Assembly: GCA_035283185.1 (NCBI GenBank)
Contig: DATEUJ010000142.1
Coordinates: 1 to 64,000, forward strand
DNA: 64,000 nt
Source of the DNA: DASSFZ01 sp035283185
GTDB lineage: Bacteria > Chloroflexota > Anaerolineae > Fen-1058
Reading direction: 5' to 3'
Position numbers and translations under genes: made by a program. The notes beneath the pieces are model-generated. The model ran no database searches. It had not been told where the DNA came from and saw nothing but the letters and a program-made list of their open reading frames with translations. Below are positions 18,801 to 27,040 of this stretch, one piece after another; within the stretch, counting starts at the first letter, position 1, and the number at the start of each line of letters is the position of its first letter.

Positions 18801-20554
18801 CTACCGGTGATCGTCGCCTCCAATTTGGTTCCCAGAAACTTGAAGCCTTTTTCAAAACCGGCCGACAGCGAGGCTTCATATGGACCCAAACAGAACAATG
18901 GGATCGATAGCTTCCCGGTAAAATCAAATCCAAGTTCGGTTTCACCATCGGGTACGCCAAACCCGGGAGCAGCAATGTCGAATTTGTAAGGGGGCAAGTG
19001 AAAACCCATTTCGTAATTCGCTCGACCACTCAAGTCTCCAGATGCGAGTACAGGAAGGCTTGCAAGTCCAGCTTGTGACAGTCCAACCATCCAGACTGAC
19101 ATCAGTGTAGACCAGGGAGCGAAGTTCTGTGGGTCGGACGCCTGTCCGGCCCCATTGTAAGCCACTACGCGCAGCGTGTTACGACCCGCTCGTAGATCCT
19201 TGCCCATGTTGAATGTATGGCTCGCCCCAGAAGCACTGGCCGGTTCCGAATAGGCCACGCCGTTCAACATGAAGTCAACCCGACCGGGCGACGAGCCTTT
19301 CCAGTCCACTGTCACGTCAATGCGGTTAGAGACTGGGATGCCTTGTAGATAGCGCGCATCAAGCCGATGCTCTGACCGGACGTCCGTGATTTCCACTGCG
19401 CCGATGTTGGGCGGTGGCGGTCCGCCCATGCCAGTGAACGTCACTTGTGCCGAAGTGGCGAAGGCCTGCCCTGTCGTCAGGTCTCGCGCGGTGATGATAG
19501 CCGTGCCCGGCGTAGATGAGCGAACAGTGGCGACGAAGCGCCCGCTAGCGTCGGTGATGCCGCTGATCGGAGAGAAGGCGTCCACACTGCCGCGGCTGGA
19601 AATGAGGCGCACCTGATGCCCTACGGGCGCATTGGAGAGGGTGACAGTCGACGTAGATACCCCGTCAGCTGGGACGGAGGTTGGAGCGGCCACGAGGTTG
19701 GGCGTGGGTGTCGGCCCACCCCCGTAGGTGACCACCAAGCGGGCCGTATGAACACTGTTATCCTCCCTTTCCCAGGCGATTACTCGCCGGTGAGTGTTGC
19801 CGGCGATGGCCGGGTCAGCGCGTACGATGATCGCCATCGAGTTTCCGCTCGCCCAACCGGGTAGGTCCACAATCTCCTGGACGATGGCCGCCACGTTCGG
19901 GCTGCGCCGGCTTTCCAGGAGGTTCCAGACATCGGAGGCCGAAATGGCCCAAGACACAGAAGCGTTCGTCAAGGGGCGGTTGCTCGGACGGTCCGTGCTG
20001 GTAAATGTCGATGCATTAGCCGATCGTTGGCCGAAGAACTGCACCGCGATCTCGTTGGCGTAAGGGCCATCAACGGTGAACGCCAAGTGCGCTTCATTGA
20101 TGACGGCTCCTAAAGGGATCTGAACGTGCTGGAACCGGAAGCCGGACGTGATGGGGCTGCCATTGCGGCAGCGCCCAAAGTAAATTTCATTCGAGGATGT
20201 CGCGTAGAAGCACTCTGGAAATCCCAGTGGGCCCGGATCGATGCCAGCGTCATCGGTGCCCAGAATGAGAGGCACGGTGATCGTGGTACCGCTCTGAATC
20301 GCTGGCACTGCAACCGACACATGGTACGAGCCAGCCTCACCCGTCTTTATGTCGGCTTGCGCAGCAGGCGCAGCGGCAGCACTGACGCCGCCCGTGACGT
20401 TGACAGTGCCAGTCGCTTGTGAAGCATTCACGTTCGTTCCATTTGCATGGTGGGGGGGCAGAGGTAATGAACTTCTGCTCTCTGCAGCCGTCGAGGCTGT
20501 GTTGAGGAGTAGCGAGAGGACGATTACAATCTGAAGAGGTCGAATCCGCGGCAC
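15878..20554 (-). CDS. Giant secreted multi-domain surface protein (Ig-like, beta-propeller-like, CARDB repeats)
   Basis: The 1558-aa product starts best at the GTG at 20554, because GGAGG lies five bases upstream; the frame continues to a TTG at 20566. A signal peptide (about 1-28) leads into an exported beta-rich region. There is a bacterial Ig-like domain at about 295-380 (VAAPTSVPADGVSTSTVTL), an unassigned central part (about 500-780), and a region of propeller-like repeats (about 860-1200: DNALLLWVHDV, GVAVWQR, ILLAVWRQN). At least three C-terminal CARDB-type domains follow (about 1230-1540: TATLLNSGDLAVSNAGVAFY). No catalytic motif, lipobox or sorting signal was seen, so it is probably adhesive or structural. 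Its GC is visibly lower than that of its neighbours. Confidence 0.8.
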   Translation of the reverse strand: MPRIRPLQIVIVLSLLLNTASTAAESRSSLPLPPHHANGTNVNASQATGTVNVTGGVSAAAAPAAQADIKTGEAGSYHVSVAVPAIQSGTTITVPLILGTDDAGIDPGPLGFPECFYATSSNEIYFGRCRNGSPITSGFRFQHVQIPLGAVINEAHLAFTVDGPYANEIAVQFFGQRSANASTFTSTDRPSNRPLTNASVSWAISASDVWNLLESRRSPNVAAIVQEIVDLPGWASGNSMAIIVRADPAIAGNTHRRVIAWEREDNSVHTARLVVTYGGGPTPTPNLVAAPTSVPADGVSTSTVTLSNAPVGHQVRLISSRGSVDAFSPISGITDASGRFVATVRSSTPGTAIITARDLTTGQAFATSAQVTFTGMGGPPPPNIGAVEITDVRSEHRLDARYLQGIPVSNRIDVTVDWKGSSPGRVDFMLNGVAYSEPASASGASHTFNMGKDLRAGRNTLRVVAYNGAGQASDPQNFAPWSTLMSVWMVGLSQAGLASLPVLASGDLSGRANYEMGFHLPPYKFDIAAPGFGVPDGETELGFDFTGKLSIPLFCLGPYEASLSAGFEKGFKFLGTKLEATITGSLRSDPIGLCVWELPRGSVEFEVEATRNIYRKPVLVMVAYFNAAVGLFVEQTIVILHIEELVSKVLGEFYIDGKAHIGLDADVAFADSPPYFQFSNLGVAGGIGIEGGYRYELPVVEIKVWAGADGSVKFIRMGPINWPITENWTFDSITLKGEVGARFRAGWFEREAKGEIEWKYPPTALAIDAVLHDVATSDWHLIRHIADKEYAIFRARPGMHQAFAPTTAGLQPPDIAAQTTVTSLLVSNVYTYPEPSLAVNPSNDNALLLWVHDVVTKPVGQSHEIAFSRWNGSSWSVPASVTNDNLLDGAPRVAWAGNGNGVAVWQRLNDTLPITATWDVTTAKKIEIATSVYSPTTGAWSPVSLLTSNTALDMKPQLARNNAGILLAVWRQNDAGLLGGTVTQADRIIYTFYNGNWSAPAIAVDAIPGLVDLAPGYGNSAATIAYTRYVTPTGYPTPTLQLFTSIWNSSAWTPPVQRTDDSLGHRNPQVIYNGANQPLLVWLAGNELRLQNLATSATVTLTLDSGTAIDEFRIVQDSSGNIAAVFTAQGSQRDVYLAFYDQSRNTWSKPKQLTNDRASEAYPTAALDSTGRLLMSYAATAIASVTNTTTISGTGEVVTFTIPTEGQTDLLTLSHVFTRNLTLDSLAISTDHPTPGSNVIITATLLNSGDLAVSNAGVAFYDGDPSAGGVLIRNVTLPTTLAGGFTATLATTYTVPLTGGARILYAVADPANAIPESSEADNTATLAAFGPDLEMANAGVDYWGGTDVGLITLIRNIGTTDAPTATLAFYRDAITGTLVATDTVPSLAAGQSITLTTPWNFGTLGMGTYPLVAIANRTGFTETFTANNAFRLTLDVLPDLAVSPYYLWTTSPTATTVLITATLYNFGPITATNVEVGFYGDDRLSENSPLFTRTVTLLPPAGSATLTGQIAGPVECTLYAYIDPNHLITELTRSNNLAGISYRGLCQRVYLPLILRIY

Positions 20555-20699
20555 GGTGTCCTCCAAGGAACTTACAAAAGACGGTCATCGCATATCATAC
20601 TATATATTGATCGTCATTTCACCTCCAAACTTGAAAACATTCTACAGCCAATCTCCCCCGGATGCCAAACCACTCGCACTCGCTGGCTCGCTGACTCGC

Positions 20700-22439
20700 T
20701 CACTCCCTCATATACCCCATCAACTTCTTTAGCGGCCACGTATTCACCACCCGTTCCGCCGTGATCCACGCCCGCCGCGCGACCGCCACGCCATAATGAA
20801 TCTGCGCCAGCGATTCGGGATGGTGCGCGTCTGTGTCAATGCTGAACAGGCAGCCCAATTCGTTCGCGCGCCTGGCATGCGTATCGCGCAGGTCGAGCCG
20901 CTGCGGGTCGGCGTTGATCTCTACAATGGTGCCGGTCTCGGCGGCCGCTTGCAACACGGCTTCCATGTCCAGGTCCGCGCCTTCGCGGCCTTTCTCCAGC
21001 GCGCCCCCTTCGTACAGCATGCGGCCGGTCGGGTGCGCGAAGATGTCGACGTGCGGGTTGCGGATCGCGGCCAGCGCGCGGCGCGTCACTTTGTCACGAT
21101 CCTGCCGCAACGATGTGTGCAGCGAGGCCAGCACGACGTCGAGCCAGGCGAGGATCTCGTCGGGATAGTCCAGCGTGCCGTCGGCCTTGATCTCGACCTC
21201 GGAGCCGTGCAGCACGCGAATCCCGAGATTCAGCGCATTGACCCGGTCGATCTCGGCACGCTGCTGCCTGAGCCGCTCAGGCGACAGGCCATTCGTCACG
21301 CCGAGCGACTGCGAATGGTCGGTGATCAGGATATACTCGTAGCCGCGCGCTTTCGCCGCGCGCGCCATCTCCTCCACGCTGCGCTCGCCGTCGGACCAGT
21401 GGGTGTGCATCTGCAGGTCGCCGCGCAAATCTCCAATCTCTAATAACCGGGGCAATTCACTGGTGAACTCCCCCTGATCCTCACGCAGCTCCGGCGGGAC
21501 GAACGGCACGCCGAGCTTCGCGTACACTTCGGCTTCTTCTCTGCAGAAGAAGTCTTTGCCGTCCTTCACGCGCGTCAGCGAGTACTCGTTGAGCGAGTAG
21601 CCCATCTTCAGCGCGATCTCGCGCAGGCGCACGTTGTGATCCTTCGAGCCGGTGAAATATTGCAGCGCCGCGCCCCAATGCCTGGGCTGGATGACGCGCA
21701 GATCGACCTGTTGTCCGGTGTGCAGCCGCACACTGGACTTCGTCGGCCCGCGCGCAATGGCCTCGGCGACGTTGGGCAGCGCGTTGAAGGCGTCCATAAT
21801 GTGCTCCGCGTCCGCAGGCTCGGCCGACACCAGCAGGTCGATGTCGCCGATCGTCTCGCGCATGCGCCGCAGCGATCCGGCGACCGACGCGCGCTGCACG
21901 CCTGCGACGACCATCAAGCGCCGCAACATGTCGCGCGCCAGCGGATGAGCGACGCCCAGCGGCGAGCGGCCCGACGCGCCGCGCCGCCGCATCGCCTCGA
22001 TGTTGGCGATGATCTTCTCCTCAAACTTGCGGCCCAGACCGGGCAGCCCGGCAAGCTCGCCCGCGCGCGCCTTCTTCTCCAGCTCTTCGACGCTCGTGAT
22101 GCCTGCTTCTTTCCACAGCAGCTTGGCACGCTTCGGGCCCATATCTGGGATGGCGAGCATGGCGACGACGCCAGCCGGGATTACTTTCTGCAACCGCTCG
22201 TACAGGCTGAACGTCCCCGTGCGGAGCAGTGCATCGATTTTCTCCTCGATCGCCTGGCCGACGCCAGGGATGGAGCGCAGCTCACCGGCGCGCCACAGCA
22301 CGTTGACGTCTCGGTCGAGATTCGCGATCTGCTCGGCCACGCGCCGGTAGGCGATGATCTTGAACTTGTTTTCCTCGCCCTCGATGTCGAGCATATCGGC
22401 GAGGGTTTCGAAGGTTCGAGCGACATCTTGATTGTTCAT
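20700..22439 (-). CDS. polX: DNA polymerase/3'-5' exonuclease PolX
   Basis: The 579-aa product has the full PolX plan. An N-terminal 8-kDa-like HhH region (NNQDVARTFETLADMLDIEG, SIPGVGQAIEEKI) is followed by a second HhH (GLPGLGRKFEEKI). The nucleotidyltransferase core comes next (VAGSLRRMRETIGDIDLLV near 190, with metal-binding Asp pair DID), then a C-terminal PHP phosphoesterase domain (MHTHWSDGE near 345, TDHSQSLG, DTDAHH). It fills short gaps in base-excision repair and trims 3' ends. The ATG at 22439 has GAGAGG at a suitable distance; a GTG nine bases upstream is the alternative. Confidence 0.93.
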   Translation of the reverse strand: MNNQDVARTFETLADMLDIEGEENKFKIIAYRRVAEQIANLDRDVNVLWRAGELRSIPGVGQAIEEKIDALLRTGTFSLYERLQKVIPAGVVAMLAIPDMGPKRAKLLWKEAGITSVEELEKKARAGELAGLPGLGRKFEEKIIANIEAMRRRGASGRSPLGVAHPLARDMLRRLMVVAGVQRASVAGSLRRMRETIGDIDLLVSAEPADAEHIMDAFNALPNVAEAIARGPTKSSVRLHTGQQVDLRVIQPRHWGAALQYFTGSKDHNVRLREIALKMGYSLNEYSLTRVKDGKDFFCREEAEVYAKLGVPFVPPELREDQGEFTSELPRLLEIGDLRGDLQMHTHWSDGERSVEEMARAAKARGYEYILITDHSQSLGVTNGLSPERLRQQRAEIDRVNALNLGIRVLHGSEVEIKADGTLDYPDEILAWLDVVLASLHTSLRQDRDKVTRRALAAIRNPHVDIFAHPTGRMLYEGGALEKGREGADLDMEAVLQAAAETGTIVEINADPQRLDLRDTHARRANELGCLFSIDTDAHHPESLAQIHYGVAVARRAWITAERVVNTWPLKKLMGYMRE

Positions 22440-22521
22440 GCGGGTCACCTCTCGATGCGGCGATGGGCATGCGTATTATACCGCTCGTACCCGGAAATGG
22501 TGACCTGCCCGATCTGCCAAA

Positions 22522-22553
22522 CGAAAACAGCCCCCGCGCTTGCGAGGGCTGTC
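22522..22553 (-). terminator. Rho-independent terminator downstream of the flp pilin gene
   Basis: On the minus strand the stem ACAGCCCTCGC pairs with GCGGGGGCTGT around an AAGC loop and is followed by TTTTCG. It lies 14 bp beyond the pilin stop codon. Confidence 0.75.
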
Positions 22554-22566
22554 CTGGCAGAGGACA

Positions 22567-22713
22567 TCAGATCTCGGTTACAATCTGGCTGAAGGTATTG
22601 CCGATAGCCGGACCGAGTAGCGCCAGAACGACGATGACGACTAGCGCGACTAAAACGAGTATCAACGCGTACTCGACCAAGCCCTGCCCCTCCTGACGCT
22701 CAAGCCACAACAT
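22567..22713 (-). CDS. flp: Flp/Fap-type pilin, orphan
   Basis: This 48-aa protein reads MLWLERQEGQGLVEYALIL and then a hydrophobic segment of about 20 residues (LVALVVIVVLALLGPAIG) ending NTFSQIVTEI. The GQGLVEYALILVLVA block is the hallmark of type IVb Flp prepilins: cleavage after Gly, with Glu at position 5 of the mature chain. It would be the subunit of a Tad pilus or of a small pseudopilin-like filament. An in-frame GTG 12 bases upstream with GGGGAGG before it is an alternative start. No tad genes are nearby, so export would depend on machinery elsewhere. A terminator follows, making it a single-gene unit. Confidence 0.85.
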   Translation of the reverse strand: MLWLERQEGQGLVEYALILVLVALVVIVVLALLGPAIGNTFSQIVTEI

Positions 22714-22845
22714 GACGGTACTCACCTCCTCCTCCCCCAGATTGTGATCAGAGTCCCGTTCATCCTATCGCTATTCTACGAGAGTAAGCGCGTCCGGTCT
22801 ATGCATCGCTAGTACTAAAATCCCAGTCGCGCGATATTAGCCCGG

Positions 22846-23907
22846 TTAGAACTGTGCACGCAGAAGCGGCAGCCGGCTGACTTCAACCTCCGTCAAACCA
22901 TTTACGCCGATGGACAACCGTGTGCCGGGGCTGGCGAGCGCCGGCTTGACGAATCCCAAACCAATCGAATCGCCGCCCGGCCGCACCGCAGCGCTCGATA
23001 CGCGACCCACCGCCGCGCCGTCCACAGTTAGCTCTGTACCCGGCTCAATCGGCGCTTTCGCACGCAGCCCCACGAGCTGTCTGGCGAGCCGATGTCGCGA
23101 CTCCATGCGCGCGATGATCTCCTGCCCGATGTAGCAACCCTTGGTGAAGCTGACGTCCGGCCACAGGCCAACTTCCAGCGGTATGTATTCTTCGCCGATC
23201 TCGCGGCCGAAACCCGGCCGGCCGGACTCGATGCGCAGCACTTCGAACGCGCGCTCGCCCATTGGCGCGGCGCCGGCGTCGATCGCCGCCTGCCACGCCG
23301 AGGTCAAAGCCGCCGCATCGGGCGCGAGCACGTGGAAGCCATCGCTCGCGATCGGGTCCGCGCGGGCGACGATGAGACCGTCGCGCGCCGAACGCCAGAA
23401 GTGCAGCGCCAGATCGGACACATCTTGCCCGGCGATTCTCGCCGCCACTTCGCCGGCTTTCGCGCCGTACAGGGACAGCATCCCCAGCTCCGCCGGCGCA
23501 TCGCGCACCTGCACGTCGTCGTTGAAGAAGATGTACCGGCGCAGCCAGTTGGCGACGGCATTCTGCGCGCCGCGCGAGGTGAGCGTGATCGCGTCGTCCT
23601 CGCGCACGTACACGACGACGCGATCGACGATGCGGGCGATGGGCGTCGTCAGGATCGTCGCCGCGCCCTGGCCCGGGCGCAGCGCGTTAAGGTCGTTCGT
23701 CGACATGCGATCCAGAAAGTCGATGCGCGTCTTGCCCGTCAACTGCAACCGCCCCAGCGGCGACGAATCGTACACGACGGCGGCGTCCCAGGCCGCGGCG
23801 TATTCAGCCTCGATCGACGTGAAGACGTCCGGCGCTTCCCAGCCATCGATCTCCACCATGCGCGCGCCGGCCCGAACGTGCGCGTCAAACAATGTGCTTC
23901 TCATCAT
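22846..23907 (-). CDS. ygfZ: YgfZ/GcvT-fold folate-binding protein
   Basis: The 353-aa product has the aminomethyltransferase (GcvT) fold and the YgfZ signature KGCYIGQEII near residue 250, with FLDRMSTNDL near 65 and RIESGRPGFGREIGEEYIPLE before it. YgfZ proteins use tetrahydrofolate to help maintain iron-sulfur cluster enzymes; they are not glycine-cleavage enzymes. The two genes upstream (DinB and EamA) are tightly packed in the same direction: the DinB stop lies one base before this ATG, so the three form an operon. A second in-frame ATG lies three bases inside. Confidence 0.88.
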   Translation of the reverse strand: MMRSTLFDAHVRAGARMVEIDGWEAPDVFTSIEAEYAAAWDAAVVYDSSPLGRLQLTGKTRIDFLDRMSTNDLNALRPGQGAATILTTPIARIVDRVVVYVREDDAITLTSRGAQNAVANWLRRYIFFNDDVQVRDAPAELGMLSLYGAKAGEVAARIAGQDVSDLALHFWRSARDGLIVARADPIASDGFHVLAPDAAALTSAWQAAIDAGAAPMGERAFEVLRIESGRPGFGREIGEEYIPLEVGLWPDVSFTKGCYIGQEIIARMESRHRLARQLVGLRAKAPIEPGTELTVDGAAVGRVSSAAVRPGGDSIGLGFVKPALASPGTRLSIGVNGLTEVEVSRLPLLRAQF

Positions 23908-23908
23908 C

Positions 23909-24421
23909 CTATGATTCCCTCGCGTCTTGCCGGTTCGGCACGCTCCGCGTCGCGCGCCAGGCCAGAATGTCCGCCGTGTGCTCGCGATAATGCTCGATAG
24001 AATCCTCGGCGACGAACGCGCTCAGCGGCTTGCCTTTCATCCATTTGAACTTCTGCGCATCCGAAAGCATCGCATCAGAAAAACCATCCAGCCGGTTCAA
24101 CAGCGCCAGGTGAACATCGTACAAATCCTCGAGAACGCGTTCCAGCGGTCGCCCTTTCTGTTCCTGGTAGAACTGTGCGTTGAGCCTGTCCACCTGCGCC
24201 GGCGTCAGGTCGACGTCGGCGGGCGGGATGCCGCGCTCGACCTTGTACAGGTTGGTGACCAGCCGCGACTGCCACACGGCGATGTGCGCCAGCAGGTCTT
24301 TGACCGTCCACTCGCCGGCGACCGGCATCCGGGTCATCTGCGCTTCGGTCAAGCCGCCGATGGCCGCCTGCAGTGCTTCCCACTCGCGCTCGATTTCGCC
24401 AAGCAGCTCGTCTTTGGTCAT
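23909..24421 (-). CDS. DinB/DfsB-family four-helix metalloprotein
   Basis: The 170-aa protein has the DinB-like helical bundle and its three His ligands: DLLAHIAVWQSRL near 43-55 (His), and the pair in EHYREHTADILAW near 142-154. Such proteins bind a divalent metal; known members include thiol transferases and damage-inducible proteins of unclear role. The start ATG at 24421 overlaps the EamA transporter stop as ATGA. The frame is open much further upstream, but that part is antisense shadow of the transporter. The substrate is unknown. Confidence 0.83.
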   Translation of the reverse strand: MTKDELLGEIEREWEALQAAIGGLTEAQMTRMPVAGEWTVKDLLAHIAVWQSRLVTNLYKVERGIPPADVDLTPAQVDRLNAQFYQEQKGRPLERVLEDLYDVHLALLNRLDGFSDAMLSDAQKFKWMKGKPLSAFVAEDSIEHYREHTADILAWRATRSVPNRQDARES

Positions 24422-25350
24422 GTCTGCTCCGCGGACGATCGAGGATTTGCCTCTCGCCGCGCGACCGGCTGCCTCTCTTGCACTGCCAGCAACACACCCA
24501 GCGCGATCAATGCCGCGCCGGCGAAAAACGACAGCCCCAACCGCTCGCGCAGGAAGATGGCGCTCAGCAAGACGCCGACGACGGGCTGCGCGAAGAAGAA
24601 CAGCGACGCCGTCGCCGCATCCAGCAGCTCGAAACTCTTGTTCCACAGGTAGAACGCGACGGCGGTCGAGCCGAAGCCGACGTACAGGACGCCGGCCGCG
24701 ACGACGGGCGTGATCGCGCCGATCGTCTGCGACTGAAGCTCGACGGCGGCGACGGGCAGGACGATGAGCACACCTGCCAGGGTGACGCCCATCGTCACGG
24801 CCAGCACCGAGAAGCGCTGTGTCGCGCGCCGGGCGAGCACCGTGTACAGCGCCCACGACACTGCTGCGACAGCCAGCAGGAGATTGCCCAGCACCGGATC
24901 GCGGGACTGCTGCGTCGCCGGCTGCCCGCCCACAAGAGAGACGGTCATCACCCCGATCGTCGCCAGCGCCAGCGCGGCCAGCTTCGCCGGCGACGGAACT
25001 TCGCGCAGCAGCGGCCACGCAAACAGGATGATGAACGCGGGCGTCGCGCTCGTGATGACCGCGCCGGCTGCGGCGGTCGAGAGCGACGTGCCGCCGAACT
25101 GCGCCAGCAGCGAAACGCCGAACCCCACGAATCCGACGAGGGCCATCTCGGGCCAATCGCGGCGCGGGATTCCGCGATCGCGCTTGATCGCGAACGCCGG
25201 TATCAGGAGCAGCAGCGCCAGGACGTAGCGCACGACCAGCAGCGTCGCGGGCGGAATGACCTCGAGCACGACGTCCGTCACGACGTACATGCCGCCCCAG
25301 ATCGAAGCCGCCGTGAGCGCGCTCACAGCGCCCAACAGTCGTCGATTCAT
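24418..25350 (-). CDS. EamA-family (DMT superfamily) transporter
   Basis: This 310-aa membrane protein has ten predicted helices in two EamA repeats: ALTAASIWGGMYVVTDVVL opens the first and LLLAVAAVSWALYTVLARRA the second. These are drug/metabolite exporters; the substrate cannot be read from the sequence. The ATG at 25350 is chosen as the start because the protein then begins MNRRLLGAVSALTAAS. The frame extends to an ATG at 25383, which adds an unlikely hydrophilic leader. It is the first gene of an EamA-DinB-ygfZ operon, and a palindromic repeat lies upstream. Confidence 0.88.
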   Translation of the reverse strand: MNRRLLGAVSALTAASIWGGMYVVTDVVLEVIPPATLLVVRYVLALLLLIPAFAIKRDRGIPRRDWPEMALVGFVGFGVSLLAQFGGTSLSTAAAGAVITSATPAFIILFAWPLLREVPSPAKLAALALATIGVMTVSLVGGQPATQQSRDPVLGNLLLAVAAVSWALYTVLARRATQRFSVLAVTMGVTLAGVLIVLPVAAVELQSQTIGAITPVVAAGVLYVGFGSTAVAFYLWNKSFELLDAATASLFFFAQPVVGVLLSAIFLRERLGLSFFAGAALIALGVLLAVQERQPVARREANPRSSAEQT

Positions 25351-25403
25351 GCCGGGTGAAGTGTACCGTTCGCGTCGCAGCATGTCAAGCGCTTGCCATC
25401 AGT

Positions 25404-25460
25404 CGTAGGGCGCGTTTCCATACGCGCCGCAAATCGGCGGCTATGGAAAGCCGCCCTACG
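25404..25460. repeat. REP-like palindrome, GTAGGGCG type
   Basis: GTAGGGCGCGTTTCCATACG and its partner CTATGGAAAGCCGCCCTAC form an imperfect hairpin in the divergent intergenic region between the EamA gene and ctaE. Confidence 0.7.
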
Positions 25461-25559
25461 TCCGCCTGAATGTTTTGCGTGCACGCCGAGATGTTGCGTG
25501 CTTGACAATACGTGTCAGACCGTCTATGATCGGCGCCAGCCCAACGGAGCCAGGAGAGA

Positions 25560-26162
25560 ATGGAACAGGCCCCCGCCCACGCTCAGCCTTCCCTTCCCGA
25601 CACGACCACCGGCATTCACAACAACAAAATCGGCGTCTGGCTGTTCATCGCGTCGGAAGTGATGTTCTTCTCCTCGCTGATCGCGGCGCTGATGCTTATT
25701 CGCGCTAGCGCCGGCAAGCCGCGCGAGCTGTTCGTCAGCTCGCTATTGCTCGTCACCGTCAATACGTTCGTCCTCGTCACGAGCAGCCTGTTCATGGCGC
25801 TCTCGCTCGCGTTCGTCAGACGCGGGCGGCGGCGCGCCTATCTCCCGACGCTGCTCATCACCGCCGTGCTGGGCACGATCTTCGTCAGCATTCAGTTCTT
25901 GGTCGAGTATCCTCGCCTGATGAGCGAAGGGCTGACGTTCAACGGTGTGCCGTACATCTTCGGGTCGATATTCTACCTGCTGACCGGCTTCCACGGCATG
26001 CACGTGCTGGTGGGCGTGCTGTGGATTGGGGTCATGCTCATTCGCGGACTGCTGGGCCATTTAGGCCCGAGCAACAGTATCGGCGTCGAATCGGTTGGCC
26101 TGTACTGGCACTTCGTCGACGCGGTGTGGATCGTGCTGTTCACGATCATCTATCTCATCTAG
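25560..26162 (+). CDS. ctaE: Cytochrome c oxidase subunit III
   Basis: The 200-aa protein has five transmembrane helices and the subunit III signatures: KIGVWLFIASEVMFFSSLIA near 22-41, the helix pair around FYLLTGFHGMHVLVGVLW, and ESVGLYWHFVDAVWIVLFTIIYL at the C-terminus. It is an integral subunit of the aa3-type terminal oxidase, here without the long extra helices of the mitochondrial form. AGGAG precedes the ATG. It forms a two-gene plus-strand unit with ctaF, divergent from the remaining oxidase genes 1.4-6 kb away. Confidence 0.93.
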   Translation: MEQAPAHAQPSLPDTTTGIHNNKIGVWLFIASEVMFFSSLIAALMLIRASAGKPRELFVSSLLLVTVNTFVLVTSSLFMALSLAFVRRGRRRAYLPTLLITAVLGTIFVSIQFLVEYPRLMSEGLTFNGVPYIFGSIFYLLTGFHGMHVLVGVLWIGVMLIRGLLGHLGPSNSIGVESVGLYWHFVDAVWIVLFTIIYLI

Positions 26163-26177
26163 CGGAGAGGGGAGACC

Positions 26178-26453
26178 ATGCAGGCAGCGCACTCTTCCAG
26201 CGTGCTCAAGTACGTCGGCGTGTTCGTCGCGCTGGCGATCGTCACCGCGATCGAAGTAGGCATCGCCTTCGTCATAGGCCCCACCTCCGCGCTGGTGATC
26301 CCGGTCCTCGTGATAGCAGCCGTCGCGAAGATCGCGCTCATCGCCATGTTCTTCATGCACCTGCGCGACGACACCAAATGGTTCGCCCTCCTCTTCATGT
26401 ATCCCTTCCTGCTGGCCGGCCTGCTGATATTCTGGACCGTCTTCCCGGCCTGA
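26178..26453 (+). CDS. ctaF: Cytochrome c oxidase subunit IV (prokaryotic type)
   Basis: This 91-aa protein has three transmembrane helices and the block VAKIALIAMFFMHLRDDTKW near 51-70, which is characteristic of bacterial subunit IV (COX4_pro/CyoD-like). It is a small accessory subunit that stabilises the oxidase. It starts 16 bp after the ctaE stop with GGAGAGGGGAG upstream, so the two genes are one transcript. Confidence 0.88.
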   Translation: MQAAHSSSVLKYVGVFVALAIVTAIEVGIAFVIGPTSALVIPVLVIAAVAKIALIAMFFMHLRDDTKWFALLFMYPFLLAGLLIFWTVFPA

Positions 26454-26465
26454 TGATCCGCGCGT

Positions 26466-26502
26466 AACAAAAGACGGGGTCGAGAGTGGTCTCGACCCCG
26501 TC
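26466..26502 (-). terminator. Intrinsic terminator between convergent units
   Basis: The 13-bp perfect stem GACGGGGTCGAGA/TCTCGACCCCGTC has a four-base loop. On the minus strand it is followed by TTTTGTT, so it best serves the minus-strand gene ending at 26592. It may also stop ctaEF transcription, although no U-run follows on that strand. Confidence 0.75.
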
Positions 26503-26591
26503 GTCATTCCTGGAGAACCCCGTAGCATAGCGCCTTGTGCGCGTTCCTGCCCAACGCCCACGAGGGGCTAGGCTACCTCTCCAACAGCCTG

Positions 26592-27026
26592 CTAGAAAAG
26601 CGTGAAGCCCGGCGGCAGCACCTGCCACAGGAAGAACAAGATCACGCCAAACGCCAGGACGATCACCAGCCACAGCGCCGCCTGCTGCGCAAGCGAGAGG
26701 TCTTGCGTCGCAGTAACCTCGCCGGCAGGCGCCGGCGAAGATGCGCGCGCGGCGCGCGAGGGGGCCGGCGTCGATGCCCCGGCGGGCACGAATTTGCCTA
26801 GCCAGCGCAAGACGACCGCCATCACAAGCCCCATGAACGGCACGCCGGCCGCGAAAAACAGGACGAATAACATCATGTTGACCTGAATCGGCCCGATCTG
26901 GACGATGACCGGTTCGGGTGGCGGGGGCGTCTCAGCCAGCGGCTCACTGACCATTGGCAAGAACAGCCAGGTCGCGAATCCGGATGCCAGCAGAATGGCA
27001 ATTCCCACAAGCACGTTCTTAGACAT
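26592..27026 (-). CDS. Unknown three-helix membrane protein in the oxidase region
   Basis: The 144-aa product has an N-terminal helix (VLVGIAILLASGFATWLFL), a Pro-rich segment (ETPPPPEPVIVQ), a second helix (MMLFVLFFAAGVPFMGLVMAVV), an Ala/Pro-rich loop and a C-terminal helix (ALWLVIVLAFGVILFFLW). I do not recognise the family. The start ATG at 27026 follows GGAGG at six bases. Lying with its upstream partner between ctaEF and ctaC-D-AB suggests a role in oxidase assembly or electron supply, but this is inference from position only. Confidence 0.7.
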   Translation of the reverse strand: MSKNVLVGIAILLASGFATWLFLPMVSEPLAETPPPPEPVIVQIGPIQVNMMLFVLFFAAGVPFMGLVMAVVLRWLGKFVPAGASTPAPSRAARASSPAPAGEVTATQDLSLAQQAALWLVIVLAFGVILFFLWQVLPPGFTLF

Positions 27027-27040
27027 GCCGATCCTCCGCA

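Noticed and set aside
22541..22553. Possible tRNA or small RNA in the hairpin downstream of flp
   Set aside because: The stem has only a four-base loop and a T-run, which is a terminator; no cloverleaf can be drawn.
23909..25156. A 415-aa frame spanning the DinB gene and beyond
   Set aside because: Only the last 170 residues are protein-like; the rest is Arg/Ala-rich shadow of the EamA gene.
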